Position numbers and translations under genes: made by a program
Part shown: positions 1 through 7,709 of the stretch, piece by piece
Position numbering within the stretch: the first letter of the stretch is position 1
How the letters are laid out: the number at the start of each line of letters is the position of its first letter
Notes under the pieces: model-generated
Seen by the model: only the letters and a program-made list of their open reading frames with translations
Told to the model about the DNA's origin: nothing
Databases searched by the model: none
From: Lachnospiraceae bacterium
GTDB taxonomy: Bacteria > Bacillota > Clostridia > Lachnospirales > Lachnospiraceae
DNA length: 63,908 nt
Direction: 5' to 3'
Assembly (NCBI GenBank): GCA_024683645.1
Contig: JAIKYA010000055.1
Location: forward strand, 1-63,908

Positions 1-1383
1 AGTCATACGCTCACGTACAACTCTCTCCATACGTGACAGACCTATACGGTACTGGTTCTGCAGCAGCTCACCGACCGCACGGATACGTCTGTTTCCGAGG
101 TGATCGATATCGTCATCGTTACCGATGCCGTACTCCAGCGCGATATTGTAGTTTATGGAAGCAATGATATCACTCTTGGTGATGTGCTTGGGGATAAGGT
201 CGTGAACGTTATCCTTCAGCGCACCGATCAGCTGATCGGGCTTGTCATTGTACTCTCTTATCAGTTTCTTCAGCACAGGCCAGTAAACCTTCTCGTTGAT
301 GCCCAGTGCCTTTGCATCTATGTCGAGCCACTCGTTGATGTCGACCATCAGGTTGGAGAGAACTTTTACGTTGCGCTCCTCTGTTCTGATAAGTACGCTC
401 TCAACTGCGCAGTTCTGGATATCATCAGCCAGCTCTGCGGTCACCTTCGTACCTGCGGAAGCGATCACTTCGCCGGTGAAGGGATTTACAACATCCTCTG
501 CCAGCACATGACCGCGGATACGGTTCTTCAGCGCCAGCTTCTTATTGAACTTGTAACGGCCTACCTTTGCAAGGTCATAACGTCTTGCATCAAAGAAAGT
601 GGCATTTACATAGCCCTGAGCACTCTCAATGGTGAAAGGCTCGCCGGGACGTACTTTATTATAAAGTTCCTTAAGTCCTTCTTCGTAAGAACCTGCGATA
701 TCTCTCGAGAATGACTGAAGGATCTTGGGCTCATCACCGAAGAGGTTGATTATCTCTTCATTGGTGCCCACACCGATGGCACGTAAAAATACGGTGATGG
801 GTACCTTTCTGGTACGGTCTACCCTCACGTAGAATACGTCATTGGAATCGGTCTCATACTCCAGCCATGCACCCCTGTTAGGGATCACGGTAGCAGAGAA
901 GAGCTTCTTACCGGTCTTATCTCTTGTTATTCCATAATATATACCGGGGGAACGGACCAGCTGGCTGACGATAACACGCTCAGCACCGTTGATCACGAAT
1001 GTTCCGGTGTCTGTCATTAAGGGGAAATTTCCCATGAAAATGATATGTTCATGGAAGGATTCCTTATCCTGATTGTGAAGTCTGACCTTTACCTTGAGCG
1101 GTGCTTCATAGGTAAGATCCCTTTCCTTACACTCATTGATGTTGTGCTTGATCTCAGATTCATCGAGCTTGAAATCCACGAAATCAAGTCTCAGTCTTCC
1201 GCCGAAATCCGTGATAGGAGAAATATCGTCGAAAGCTTCTCTGAGTCCCTCTTCAAGGAACCACTTGTAGGAATTCTTCTGCACCTCGATGAGGTTGGGC
1301 ATCTCCAGGACTTCACGTCTTCTGGAGTAGCTCATACGCATACTGTTTCCGCTGACGATGGGATAAATACGATTTTTTTCCAT
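1..1383 (-). CDS. rpoB: RNA polymerase beta subunit, N-terminal part (cut by window edge)
   Basis: Translating the minus strand from an ATG at 1383 gives about 461 residues with no stop before the window edge. The start reads [12 protein letters not shown], followed by the typical beta-subunit text [15 protein letters not shown] and later [17 protein letters not shown] and [15 protein letters not shown]. This covers the protrusion and lobe and runs into the region around the rifampicin pocket; the catalytic C-terminal part lies outside. A GGGGTG ribosome-binding site sits about ten bases before the ATG. The gene follows rplL but has its own promoter (1487-1515) behind a strong terminator. The identification is very secure. 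Confidence 0.97.
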   Translation of the reverse strand, partial: MEKNRIYPIVSGNSMRMSYSRRREVLEMPNLIEVQKNSYKWFLEEGLREAFDDISPITDFGGRLRLDFVDFKLDESEIKHNINECKERDLTYEAPLKVKVRLHNQDKESFHEHIIFMGNFPLMTDTGTFVINGAERVIVSQLVRSPGIYYGITRDKTGKKLFSATVIPNRGAWLEYETDSNDVFYVRVDRTRKVPITVFLRAIGVGTNEEIINLFGDEPKILQSFSRDIAGSYEEGLKELYNKVRPGEPFTIESAQGYVNATFFDARRYDLAKVGRYKFNKKLALKNRIRGHVLAEDVVNPFTGEVIASAGTKVTAELADDIQNCAVESVLIRTEERNVKVLSNLMVDINEWLDIDAKALGINEKVYWPVLKKLIREYNDKPDQLIGALKDNVHDLIPKHITKSDIIASINYNIALEYGIGNDDDIDHLGNRRIRAVGELLQNQYRIGLSRMERVVRERMT

Positions 1384-1486
1384 ACTGATGATCACCCCGT
1401 TAATAGATTAGTTAATGGTTACAATGCCACTATTTCCGCGCGCAAAAGGGCACAAAGCCCTAAAGCCTCATAATGACACATTTTTC

Positions 1487-1515
1487 ATAGTATCACGCGG
1501 GTAATTAGAAGTCAA
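1487..1515 (-). promoter_or_regulatory. rpoB promoter
   Basis: The minus strand reads TTGACT (1510-1515), a 17-nt spacer, then TACTAT (1487-1492), a good vegetative sigma-factor promoter about 100 nt upstream of the rpoB ATG. It lies just past the rplL terminator, so rpoB can be transcribed independently of rplJL. Confidence 0.75.
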
Positions 1516-1553
1516 CAGTTTTTTTTCAGAAGTTTTCAGAATAGTCTTTCGGG

Positions 1554-1583
1554 AAAAAAATCCCCCGCGACGGGCGCGGGGGA
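1554..1583 (-). terminator. Intrinsic terminator after rplL
   Basis: A perfect 9-bp GC stem (arms 1561-1569 and 1575-1583, 5-nt loop) is followed on the minus strand by seven T residues (1554-1560). It lies just after the rplL stop and before the rpoB promoter, so it probably reduces read-through into rpoB. Confidence 0.9.
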
Positions 1584-1594
1584 GAAAAGATTTA

Positions 1595-1972
1595 TTACTT
1601 TAATGTTACGGTAGCGCCAACTTCTTCGAGCTTTGCCTTGATGTCGTTTGCTTCTTCCTTGGAAGCGCCTTCCTTTACCATCTTGGGCGCGCCCTCTACC
1701 AGTTCCTTGGACTCCTTGAGGCCAAGACCTGTGATGGTACGTATTACCTTGATAACGTCCATCTTCTTCTCGCCGAAGCTTGTGAGCTCTACGTCGAACT
1801 CTGTCTTCTCTTCCTCAGCGGCTGCTGCTGCACCGGGAGCTGCTGCTACTACAACGCCTGCTGCTGCAGATACGCCGAACTCTTCCTCACATGCCTTAAC
1901 CAGTTCGTTGAGCTCAAGTACGGAGAGCTCCTTTATAGCGTCAATGATCTCTTCTTTTGATAACTTTGCCAT
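1595..1972 (-). CDS. rplL: 50S ribosomal protein L7/L12
   Basis: This 125-residue acidic protein has the classic L7/L12 plan. An N-terminal dimerisation domain (about 1-35, [19 protein letters not shown]) is joined by an Ala/Gly-rich flexible hinge (about 36-52) to a C-terminal factor-binding domain ([24 protein letters not shown] to the end). It forms the ribosomal stalk with L10 and recruits translation GTPases. It is 34 nt downstream of rplJ and followed by a strong terminator. Length and sequence match the family throughout. Confidence 0.98.
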   Translation of the reverse strand: MAKLSKEEIIDAIKELSVLELNELVKACEEEFGVSAAAGVVVAAAPGAAAAAEEEKTEFDVELTSFGEKKMDVIKVIRTITGLGLKESKELVEGAPKMVKEGASKEEANDIKAKLEEVGATVTLK

Positions 1973-2006
1973 TTTTAATTTCCTCCATTTTGATTAAACG
2001 ATAAAC

Positions 2007-2549
2007 TTATGCTTCTGCGGGAGCTTCTTCCGCTGCGGGTGCTGCTTCTGCAGCTGCTGCGCCTGCACCGCCTTTTTCTGCCAGCTGATTCATCACGCGG
2101 GCGAAATTGGTGATAGGTGACTGCATGGAGCCAAGAAGTCTTGAAAGGAGCTCTTCCCTTGAAGGTACGCTCGCGATCGCTTCAATGCCCTTTGCATCAT
2201 AGAATCCGCCTTCTACGATACCGCCCTTGATCTCAAGCTTGGGAGCTGTCTTTGCAAACTTTGCGAGTTCCCTTGCAGGAGCGGTAGCGTCTGTCTTGGA
2301 TACAGCCATTGCGCTGGGTCCCTCAAGGAACTGATCGAGCTGCTCGCAGTCCGTATCCTTGAAAGCAAAACGCATCATGGTGTTCTTGTATACCTTGTAT
2401 GTGATGCCTGCTGCACGGAGATTACGTCTGAGCTGAGTATCTTCCGCAACGGTAAGGCCTCTGTGGTCTACAAGCACCACTGACTGTGCATCCTTTATCG
2501 CCTCGGATATCTCCGCTACGATAGGCTGTTTCAGTTCTACCTTTGCCAT
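2007..2549 (-). CDS. rplJ: 50S ribosomal protein L10
   Basis: The 180-residue protein has the L10 N-terminal rRNA-binding domain (VVLVDHRGLTVAEDTQLRR, YKVYKNTMMRFA) and a long Ala/Glu-rich C-terminal helix (from about 160) that binds L12 dimers. It anchors the stalk on 23S rRNA. The start at 2549 is supported by an AGGAGG sequence a few bases upstream. The transcript begins at its own promoter (2730-2758) and carries a recognisable L10 leader, so it is probably autoregulated by the L10-L12 complex. Confidence 0.98.
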   Translation of the reverse strand: MAKVELKQPIVAEISEAIKDAQSVVLVDHRGLTVAEDTQLRRNLRAAGITYKVYKNTMMRFAFKDTDCEQLDQFLEGPSAMAVSKTDATAPARELAKFAKTAPKLEIKGGIVEGGFYDAKGIEAIASVPSREELLSRLLGSMQSPITNFARVMNQLAEKGGAGAAAAEAAPAAEEAPAEA

Positions 2550-2601
2550 TCTAGTTTCCTCCTTTTCAAATATTTTATTGCCGATCAGGAGTTTACCTGG
2601 T

Positions 2602-2630
2602 AAAAAACTCCGGCACGCAAAATGCCGGAG
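2602..2630 (-). terminator. Attenuator hairpin in the rplJ leader
   Basis: A perfect 8-bp stem (2608-2615 with 2623-2630) is followed on the minus strand by six T residues (2602-2607), about 50 nt before the rplJ ribosome-binding site. It has the form of an intrinsic terminator inside the 5' leader, directly after the L10-binding element, so premature termination coupled to L10 binding is the likely role. Confidence 0.75.
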
Positions 2631-2649
2631 GATAAGTATCAGTATACTC

Positions 2650-2712
2650 TTTCTCCTCGGCAGGCAGCTTACGCTTTACGTCTTGGGACACCTGCTGTCT
2701 TCGGCATGGCCG
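2650..2712 (-). promoter_or_regulatory. L10 (rplJ) mRNA leader, L10-binding element
   Basis: On the minus strand the leader contains CCGAAGACAGCAGGTG and, 30-40 nt later, GCCTGCCGAGGA. These are the two halves of the conserved Firmicute L10 leader that mimics the L10 site on 23S rRNA. It sits between the rplJ promoter and the attenuator hairpin. Recognition rests on the remembered consensus, not on a covariance search. Confidence 0.8.
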
Positions 2713-2729
2713 TTTTGGCGACCTTGAAT

Positions 2730-2758
2730 AGAATACCCTATGCTGAAATATATGTCAA
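2730..2758 (-). promoter_or_regulatory. rplJ promoter
   Basis: The minus strand reads TTGACA (2753-2758), a 17-nt spacer, then TATTCT (2730-2735). A transcript from here begins just before the L10 leader. It separates rplJL transcription from the upstream rplKA unit. Confidence 0.85.
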
Positions 2759-2770
2759 GCACTTTTTTCG

Positions 2771-2894
2771 GAAAACCACGGGGACGGACCTTGTGGTTTC
2801 TCGAGCCCGAACCCAAACGGGAGCGGGTCTTGCCATGAACGATCTTTGCCATGGATAGAAGAAAAAAACCACAAGGTCCGTCCCCATGGTTTTT
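2771..2894 (-). repeat. 124-bp repeat element with terminal inverted repeats (copy A)
   Basis: Two arms of about 29 nt (2771-2799 and 2866-2894) are inverted copies with only two or three mismatches. The outer part contains the GGGGACGGACC motif. The inside (2802-2844) matches 17996-18038 at 39 of 43 positions in inverted orientation, so this is a member of a dispersed family. It lies between the end of the capA-like gene and the rplJ promoter. It has no coding capacity and looks like a REP or MITE-like element. Confidence 0.75.
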
Positions 2895-2902
2895 CTATAT
2901 CG

Positions 2903-4156
2903 TCACCAGCTCACATAGCCTTCGTCGTCGATCGTAACATTCGGCGAAATACTTCTCATATACTCTATCAGTCTTGCAGCCTCGCCATCATGCAGCAGCT
3001 TCACTGCGGATCCCGCCTGCAGGCACGGAACAAACCTGAGACTCTTAAGCCCTCCGTCCGAAAGCTTTACTTCTATAAGACAGCTGTCCAGGCTCTTGGA
3101 ATTGAACCAGAAATTGCCGGTACTGTATACTACAGGCACTCCGTTTGCCACGGAGATCGGCTGCAGTATATGCGGATGGGAACCTATTATCAGATCGACA
3201 CCCGAAGCGATAAGCTCGGGCAGCTGCTGGTTCTGGCACCAGTCCGGATCGACCTCCCTCTCCGTTCCCCAGTGAATGAACAGTATCACATAGTCACTGT
3301 TTTCTTTGGCTTCTTTTAAAACCTCAACAAGCTGATCGACGCTCGGCCAGCATCTGAGCATGCCGGCTGTATCTTCCGTAGCCGCAATGGAATGAGGATT
3401 GCCCATTCTCTCTATCTGCGTAGCTGCAACGACAGCTATCTTCATATCGGCAGCATGGAGATATATGGGTCTCGCCGCTTCGGATATATCATGTCCGCCA
3501 CCGACATAAGGGATACCTGCATTTTCAAGTATGTCCATAGTATCCAGGAAAGCATCCATTCCGTAATCAAAAGCGTGGTTGTTTGCCACTCCCGCTATAT
3601 CCACACCCATCTCTTTCAGTATGTTGACCGATTCGGGCGCCGCCCTGAAAGTATAGGTTTTTCCGGCCGCCGGCGTTCCTCTGTCGGAAAACGGGAATTC
3701 ATTGTTCACCATAAGCACGTCCGCAGCCCTCATCTCATCGAGCAGATCCTGCGATATGCACTTATCAAGCGCGCCTCCCCTGTTCCTGTACGCAGTGTAG
3801 ATCGCATAGCCCGGATCCAGCAGTATATCACCGGTAAAGGCCAGGCTTATCTCGCCTTCTTCCGCGGTCTTCACAAAATACTCGCCCTCTGCACTGATCC
3901 CTTCACCGAGCGTCGTATACAGCTCCTCCGGCCCCGGAGTGGGTGTCGGTTCGGGAGTTGGTGTAGGAGTGGACGTGGCCGCCACTTCTATGACCTGCTT
4001 CTCCGGCTTGGGCTGTGCCGGCTGTTCGGCTATGGGGACAGGCTGCTGCGTTGCGGGAACATCTTTATCGGGCGTGCCGTAGATCATGATCGCCAGTACG
4101 CCCACACATAATACCGCCATTAAAGTTGTAAAGAATATCTTCAGTTTCCTGTTCAC
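2903..4156 (-). CDS. CapA-like (poly-gamma-glutamate synthesis type) exported metallophosphatase-fold protein
   Basis: This 417-residue protein has an N-terminal membrane segment or uncleaved signal (about 6-27) and a Pro/Thr-rich wall-type linker (about 60-76, alternating TP). The PGA_cap domain follows, with FTGD (107-110), NNEF (151-154), ANNHAFDYG (191-199), HWGTE (295-299) and GSHPH (325-329), the usual metal-ligand motifs of the family. The start is GTG at 4156 behind AGAGGAAG. The domain should lie outside the membrane; the substrate is unknown. The gene sits between rplA and rplJ, an unusual place, after the rplA terminator and with no clear promoter of its own. Confidence 0.85.
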   Translation of the reverse strand: MNRKLKIFFTTLMAVLCVGVLAIMIYGTPDKDVPATQQPVPIAEQPAQPKPEKQVIEVAATSTPTPTPEPTPTPGPEELYTTLGEGISAEGEYFVKTAEEGEISLAFTGDILLDPGYAIYTAYRNRGGALDKCISQDLLDEMRAADVLMVNNEFPFSDRGTPAAGKTYTFRAAPESVNILKEMGVDIAGVANNHAFDYGMDAFLDTMDILENAGIPYVGGGHDISEAARPIYLHAADMKIAVVAATQIERMGNPHSIAATEDTAGMLRCWPSVDQLVEVLKEAKENSDYVILFIHWGTEREVDPDWCQNQQLPELIASGVDLIIGSHPHILQPISVANGVPVVYSTGNFWFNSKSLDSCLIEVKLSDGGLKSLRFVPCLQAGSAVKLLHDGEAARLIEYMRSISPNVTIDDEGYVSW

Positions 4157-4218
4157 TGATCATCTTCCTCTTTTCCGGTTCAGGGCAGGACTCTTTGGTC
4201 CGTATCCCCCTTTCCTTC

Positions 4219-4249
4219 AAAAAAAGCTGCACGGGATACGTGCAGCTTT
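4219..4249 (-). terminator. Intrinsic terminator after rplA
   Basis: An 11-bp perfect stem (4223-4233 with 4239-4249, 5-nt loop) is followed on the minus strand by a run of seven T residues (4219-4225). It closes the rpmG-secE-nusG-rplK-rplA transcript. Confidence 0.9.
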
Positions 4250-4265
4250 AAAAATCTTTCCGTTA

Positions 4266-4955
4266 TCAGAACTTCGCGGTGCTTACTCTTACGCCAGGGC
4301 CCATGGTCGTTGCCAGGGTCACACTCTTTAAGTACTGTCCCTTAAGGGTGCTGGGCTTTGCCTTTATGATCGCATCCATAAGCGCGTTGAAGTTTTCCGT
4401 AAGCTGCTCTTCGGTGAAAGAAGCCTTACCGATAGGGCAGTGGATGATGTTGCTCTTGTCAAGTCTGTACTCGATCTTACCTGCTTTGATCTCAGCTACT
4501 GCCTTGGCAACATCCATTGTTACGGTTCCTGCCTTAGGGTTTGGCATGAGTCCTTTGGGACCGAGCACCTTACCGAGGCGGCCGACAACACCCATCATAT
4601 CGGGAGTTGCAACTACTACGTCGAAATCAAGCCATCCGTCATTCTGGATCCTGGGTATCAGCTCCTCGCCTCCTACGTGATCTGCGCCGGCTGCTTCAGC
4701 CTCGTTGATCTTATCGCCTTTAGCGAATACCAATACTCTTACAGTCTTACCTGTTCCGTTGGGGAGTCCTACAGCGCCTCTTATCTGCTGCTCTGCGTGA
4801 CGTCCGTCGCAACCGGTACGGATGTGTATCTCTACTGTCTCATCAAACTTTGCAACGGTAGCTTTCTTTACCATTGCTATTGCTTCCGCGGGCTCGTAAT
4901 AAGTCGCGCGGTCAAACTGCTCTAAGGCACCTCTGTATTTCTTTCCGTGCTTCAT
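4266..4955 (-). CDS. rplA: 50S ribosomal protein L1
   Basis: The 229-residue protein matches L1 along its length, with [21 protein letters not shown] near the N-terminus, the central MNPKAGTVT stretch, and the end [21 protein letters not shown]1 forms the mobile stalk at the E site and represses the L11 operon by binding its mRNA. It follows rplK by 13 nt and is closed by a strong terminator. Confidence 0.98.
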   Translation of the reverse strand: MKHGKKYRGALEQFDRATYYEPAEAIAMVKKATVAKFDETVEIHIRTGCDGRHAEQQIRGAVGLPNGTGKTVRVLVFAKGDKINEAEAAGADHVGGEELIPRIQNDGWLDFDVVVATPDMMGVVGRLGKVLGPKGLMPNPKAGTVTMDVAKAVAEIKAGKIEYRLDKSNIIHCPIGKASFTEEQLTENFNALMDAIIKAKPSTLKGQYLKSVTLATTMGPGVRVSTAKF

Positions 4956-4968
4956 TTACTTACCCTCC

Positions 4969-5394
4969 TTATTCTTCTACCGTTACGCCCATGCTTCTGC
5001 ATGTGCCTGCTATCATGGACATTGCTGCCTCGAGAGAAGCTGCGTTAAGATCCGGCATCTTCAGCTCAGCGATCTCCTTAACCTTTTCCTTGGAGATGGT
5101 GGCAACCTTTGTCTTGTTGGGTACTGCGGATGCACTCTTTAAGTTGCAAGCCTTCTTGATCAGTACCGGAGCAGGAGGGGTCTTTGTAACGAAACTGAAT
5201 GACCTGTCCGCGTAAACCGTGATGACCACGGGGATGATGAGATCTCCCTGATCAGCTGTCTTGGCGTTGAACTGCTTCGTGAATTCAACGATGTTAACGC
5301 CGTGCTGACCCAGAGCAGGACCAACCGGGGGTGCCGGTGTTGCCTTGCCTGCAGGGATCTGCAGTTTAATGTAACCTTCTACTTTCTTTGCCAT
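4969..5394 (-). CDS. rplK: 50S ribosomal protein L11
   Basis: The 141-residue protein has the L11 signature from the start ([26 protein letters not shown]), followed by the C-terminal rRNA-binding domain ending with the [11 protein letters not shown] block. It binds the GTPase-associated region of 23S rRNA. An AGGAGG precedes the ATG. It is in one transcript with nusG upstream and rplA downstream. Confidence 0.98.
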   Translation of the reverse strand: MAKKVEGYIKLQIPAGKATPAPPVGPALGQHGVNIVEFTKQFNAKTADQGDLIIPVVITVYADRSFSFVTKTPPAPVLIKKACNLKSASAVPNKTKVATISKEKVKEIAELKMPDLNAASLEAAMSMIAGTCRSMGVTVEE

Positions 5395-5407
5395 TTTGGC
5401 TTCCTCC

Positions 5408-5460
5408 TTATAATTTATGTGGTAGTGGCGCCGGCGCTATGCCGGCTCCCACAATAAACC
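5408..5460 (-). promoter_or_regulatory. Candidate L1-responsive stem in the rplK leader
   Basis: Between nusG and rplK the minus strand carries GTGGGAGCCGGC, AUA, then a complementary GCCGG block and a CCAC half, so a long GC-rich hairpin can form just before the rplK ribosome-binding site. L1 is known to repress the L11 operon through a leader structure at this place. Assigning this hairpin to L1 is inference from position and from the GUGG/CCAC flanks. Confidence 0.45.
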
Positions 5461-5475
5461 CAAGACCAGATATTA

Positions 5476-6162
5476 TCAATCTATCTTCTTTACCTGAGAA
5501 AATCCGAGTTCCACCGGTGTCTCGCGTCCGAACATTTCCACCATGATAGTACAGGTCTGCTTGTTCTCGTCGATCTTCGAAACGTTTCCGATAGTCTCTC
5601 TCCATGCGCCCTCGGTAACCCTGATGGTATCACCCACTTCGAATTCCGCTTTTGCGATCTTCTCCTGATCGATCATTGTTATCTCGTAATCGTCAAGGGG
5701 AACGGGCTTGCTTCCGGGTCCAACGAATCCGGTCACGCCGCGTGTATTTCTCACGACATACCATGCATCATTGTCATCAGCGTCCATATGTATGAGAACA
5801 TAGCCGGGCAGCACTTTCTTCTGCACATTCTTTCTTCCCGTGGAACGTATCTCCAGCACATCCTGCATGGGCACACGCACCTCAAGTATCTTATCTTCGA
5901 GGTGACGGTTCTCTATGGCCTTTTCAATGTTAGCCTTAACCTTTTTCTCATAACCGGAATAGGTATGTACCACATACCATCCCATACCGCGTCCGGATTT
6001 ATTCTCGCTCTGACCTATATCATGATCTTCGAGCGATTTCTGGATCTCCTCATCTGTAGCGGTCCTTACCGGCTTTAATATCTCGCTGGTCTCTTCCGGA
6101 GCCGACAGTATTGACTTTAATTCACCCAGACGTTTTATCCTTGCACCTTTTGTCTCCGCCAT
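5476..6162 (-). CDS. nusG: Transcription elongation/antitermination factor NusG
   Basis: The NGN domain starts near residue 60 (GWYVVHTYSGYEKKVKANIE) and includes PGYVLIHM and RNTRGVTGFVG. A C-terminal KOW domain begins near 176 (GDTIRVTEGAW) and ends GFSQVKKID. At 228 residues it is about 50 longer than a typical NusG because of a charged N-terminal extension of about 58 residues (start MAETKGARIKRLGE). It binds the RNA polymerase clamp and couples it to the ribosome or Rho. It lies 15 nt from secE. Confidence 0.96.
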   Translation of the reverse strand: MAETKGARIKRLGELKSILSAPEETSEILKPVRTATDEEIQKSLEDHDIGQSENKSGRGMGWYVVHTYSGYEKKVKANIEKAIENRHLEDKILEVRVPMQDVLEIRSTGRKNVQKKVLPGYVLIHMDADDNDAWYVVRNTRGVTGFVGPGSKPVPLDDYEITMIDQEKIAKAEFEVGDTIRVTEGAWRETIGNVSKIDENKQTCTIMVEMFGRETPVELGFSQVKKID

Positions 6163-6177
6163 TTTTACACTCCTTTA

Positions 6178-6384
6178 TTAAAAAGTGGTAAGCCAGTCCA
6201 CACCATACTTAAGCACCATATCTATCAAAGCTATGATGATGGCGAGGAGTGCGGAAACAACCACAACGGCCGTAGTCTGCCTGATAAGCGAATTCTTATC
6301 CGGCCATGTGATCTTCTTGAACTCGGTCTTTACACCCTTTGTAAAACTGGGCTTCTTAGCTTTCTTTTCACCTGAATTAGCCAT
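6178..6384 (-). CDS. secE: Preprotein translocase subunit SecE
   Basis: This 68-residue protein has the short SecE plan: a charged cytosolic part with the conserved amphipathic TEFKKITWPDKNSL motif and one C-terminal transmembrane helix (about 38-60). It clamps SecY in the translocon. It sits between rpmG and nusG, the usual Firmicute order. Confidence 0.96.
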   Translation of the reverse strand: MANSGEKKAKKPSFTKGVKTEFKKITWPDKNSLIRQTTAVVVVSALLAIIIALIDMVLKYGVDWLTTF

Positions 6385-6417
6385 GACACCTCTATCCTTT
6401 ACCTGTTGAAAAAGAAC

Positions 6418-6567
6418 TTACTTTGTTTCCTTATGCAGCGTATGAGTCTTGCAGAATCTGCAATACTTCTTTGTCTCCATACGATCGGGATGTGTCTTCT
6501 TATCCTTCATTGTGTCATAGTTACGGCGCTTGCACTCTGTGCATGCCAGTGTAATTCTTGTACGCAT
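6418..6567 (-). CDS. rpmG: 50S ribosomal protein L33, zinc-binding type
   Basis: The minus strand from ATG 6567 to TAA 6418 encodes 49 residues that start [17 protein letters not shown] and end KETK. Two CxxC pairs (C9/C12 and the YCRFC pair near residue 36) mark the zinc-ribbon form of L33. GGAGG lies about seven bases before the ATG. It is the first gene of the rpmG-secE-nusG-rplK-rplA unit. Confidence 0.96.
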   Translation of the reverse strand: MRTRITLACTECKRRNYDTMKDKKTHPDRMETKKYCRFCKTHTLHKETK

Positions 6568-6617
6568 TTTTTTATCCTCCAATCACACAAAAAAAAGAGT
6601 TGATCACTCGAAACAGA

Positions 6618-6647
6618 ACTATATCATCCCGGACCCTCTCTTGTCAA
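6618..6647 (-). promoter_or_regulatory. Promoter of the rpmG-secE-nusG-rplKA unit
   Basis: The minus strand reads TTGACA (6642-6647), an 18-nt spacer, then TATAGT (6618-6623), about 50 nt upstream of rpmG. Confidence 0.85.
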
Positions 6648-6685
6648 TACCTATTTTTTAGCGGTTTACATAACCATGGATATCT

Positions 6686-6711
6686 GCGGGTGCGGCACTC
6701 ACCGCACCCGC
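6686..6711. repeat. GC-rich hairpin between the rpmG promoter and the EF-hand gene
   Basis: A perfect 10-bp inverted repeat (6686-6695 with 6702-6711, 6-nt loop) lies nine bases after the stop of the calcium-loop gene. It has no T-run on either side, so it may be an inefficient terminator or an RNA 3' end stabiliser. Confidence 0.55.
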
Positions 6712-6719
6712 GACATCTC

Positions 6720-7709
6720 TCATGCCCGTTTCATTATATCAATATGCATCATACTTCCCGCGCGTCCGTCTTCATATAAGAAGACTCCGCTCTTTCTGAT
6801 CTTCCCGTTCAGATTGTTGTCCTGAAGCGACGTCAGTGAAAACTCCGTATCAGCGCTTGCCAGGCATATGGCTCCTATGTTTTTATCCTTCAGTGAATAC
6901 AGCTGTCTGCTTCCGTCTGCATCCACCACCCATATCTTCAGCCTGTCAAATACCGGATCAGCCTCGTCGATCCATCCGTTACCGTCGCTGTCATATTCCG
7001 CCAGATCGGCAAAACCGTCTCCGGAGCGCGTACCGAAAAGCTCACTCCCGTCATTTATATCACCGTCGGCATTTTTGTCAAGTGCCAGGAAGCCTCCGCC
7101 TGTCGGCACACTTATGTTTTCGGCCGTACCGTCCGCATCAAGATCAAACACTATCTTCTGCTCGCTCAGTCCCGGCGGAGCACTGTCAAGATTTATTACC
7201 AGCGGATCGATCAGCTCACCTATGTCCGTACGCCTTTCAAAATACTGCTCAAAGCGTCTGGTCATGGATACGTTCAGCTTGAAATCCATCGTCCGCCCGT
7301 CCTTTGTCACCACGCTTCCCGTCGTATCAAAGACCGTCTCTTCATACTCCATACTGCAGCTTTTCTCGGAGATGCTGACCATGCCGCCTGCAAAACCTAT
7401 CGTATCCGCCTTAAGCTGCATTCCGTCCCTCTTCCTGAATAAACGGTGTATCGCATTCAGTATGTACATAAGACTCTGCCGTCTGAGGCTCTCCATCGCT
7501 CCGGCCTCATCCATACGCCCGGCTTTCAGCTGCGCCGGCATGCGTCCTCTCATTCCGCCGTCCTTCATCTGCAGATACTCCATAAAACTGCCGCGTCCTC
7601 CGTACCTGTCCGCTCCGCCCGGCGAAAGCGTCATCCCGTAAGCATTCGCATTCACCTTCGCATAGCTCCGCCTTGCAGCCATCTCTACACTGCCTGAACT
7701 TATTATCAT
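6720..7709 (-). CDS. Hypothetical protein with EF-hand-like calcium loops
   Basis: The gene encodes 329 residues from the ATG at 7709. A longer frame opens at 7733, but its first codons encode the GGAGG ribosome-binding site, so the internal start is better. The C-terminal half carries Asp/Asn-rich loops of dockerin or EF-hand type: DLDADGTAE, DKNADGDINDGSELFG and DSDGNGWIDEAD. There is no signal peptide or membrane segment. The N-terminus (MIISSGSVEMAARRSYAKV) resembles conserved proteins of unknown function in Lachnospiraceae. Calcium binding is inferred from the loops; the role is unknown. Confidence 0.75.
   Translation of the reverse strand: MIISSGSVEMAARRSYAKVNANAYGMTLSPGGADRYGGRGSFMEYLQMKDGGMRGRMPAQLKAGRMDEAGAMESLRRQSLMYILNAIHRLFRKRDGMQLKADTIGFAGGMVSISEKSCSMEYEETVFDTTGSVVTKDGRTMDFKLNVSMTRRFEQYFERRTDIGELIDPLVINLDSAPPGLSEQKIVFDLDADGTAENISVPTGGGFLALDKNADGDINDGSELFGTRSGDGFADLAEYDSDGNGWIDEADPVFDRLKIWVVDADGSRQLYSLKDKNIGAICLASADTEFSLTSLQDNNLNGKIRKSGVFLYEDGRAGSMMHIDIMKRA

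Noticed and set aside
100-714. Plus-strand frame opposite rpoB
   Set aside because: It is a shadow of the conserved rpoB reading frame on the other strand, without its own ribosome-binding site.
2771-2894. Repeat copy A as a bidirectional terminator of capA
   Set aside because: The hairpin has a 66-nt interior and no proper T-run on the capA side, and its core recurs elsewhere; a mobile repeat explains it better, although it may affect the 3' end.
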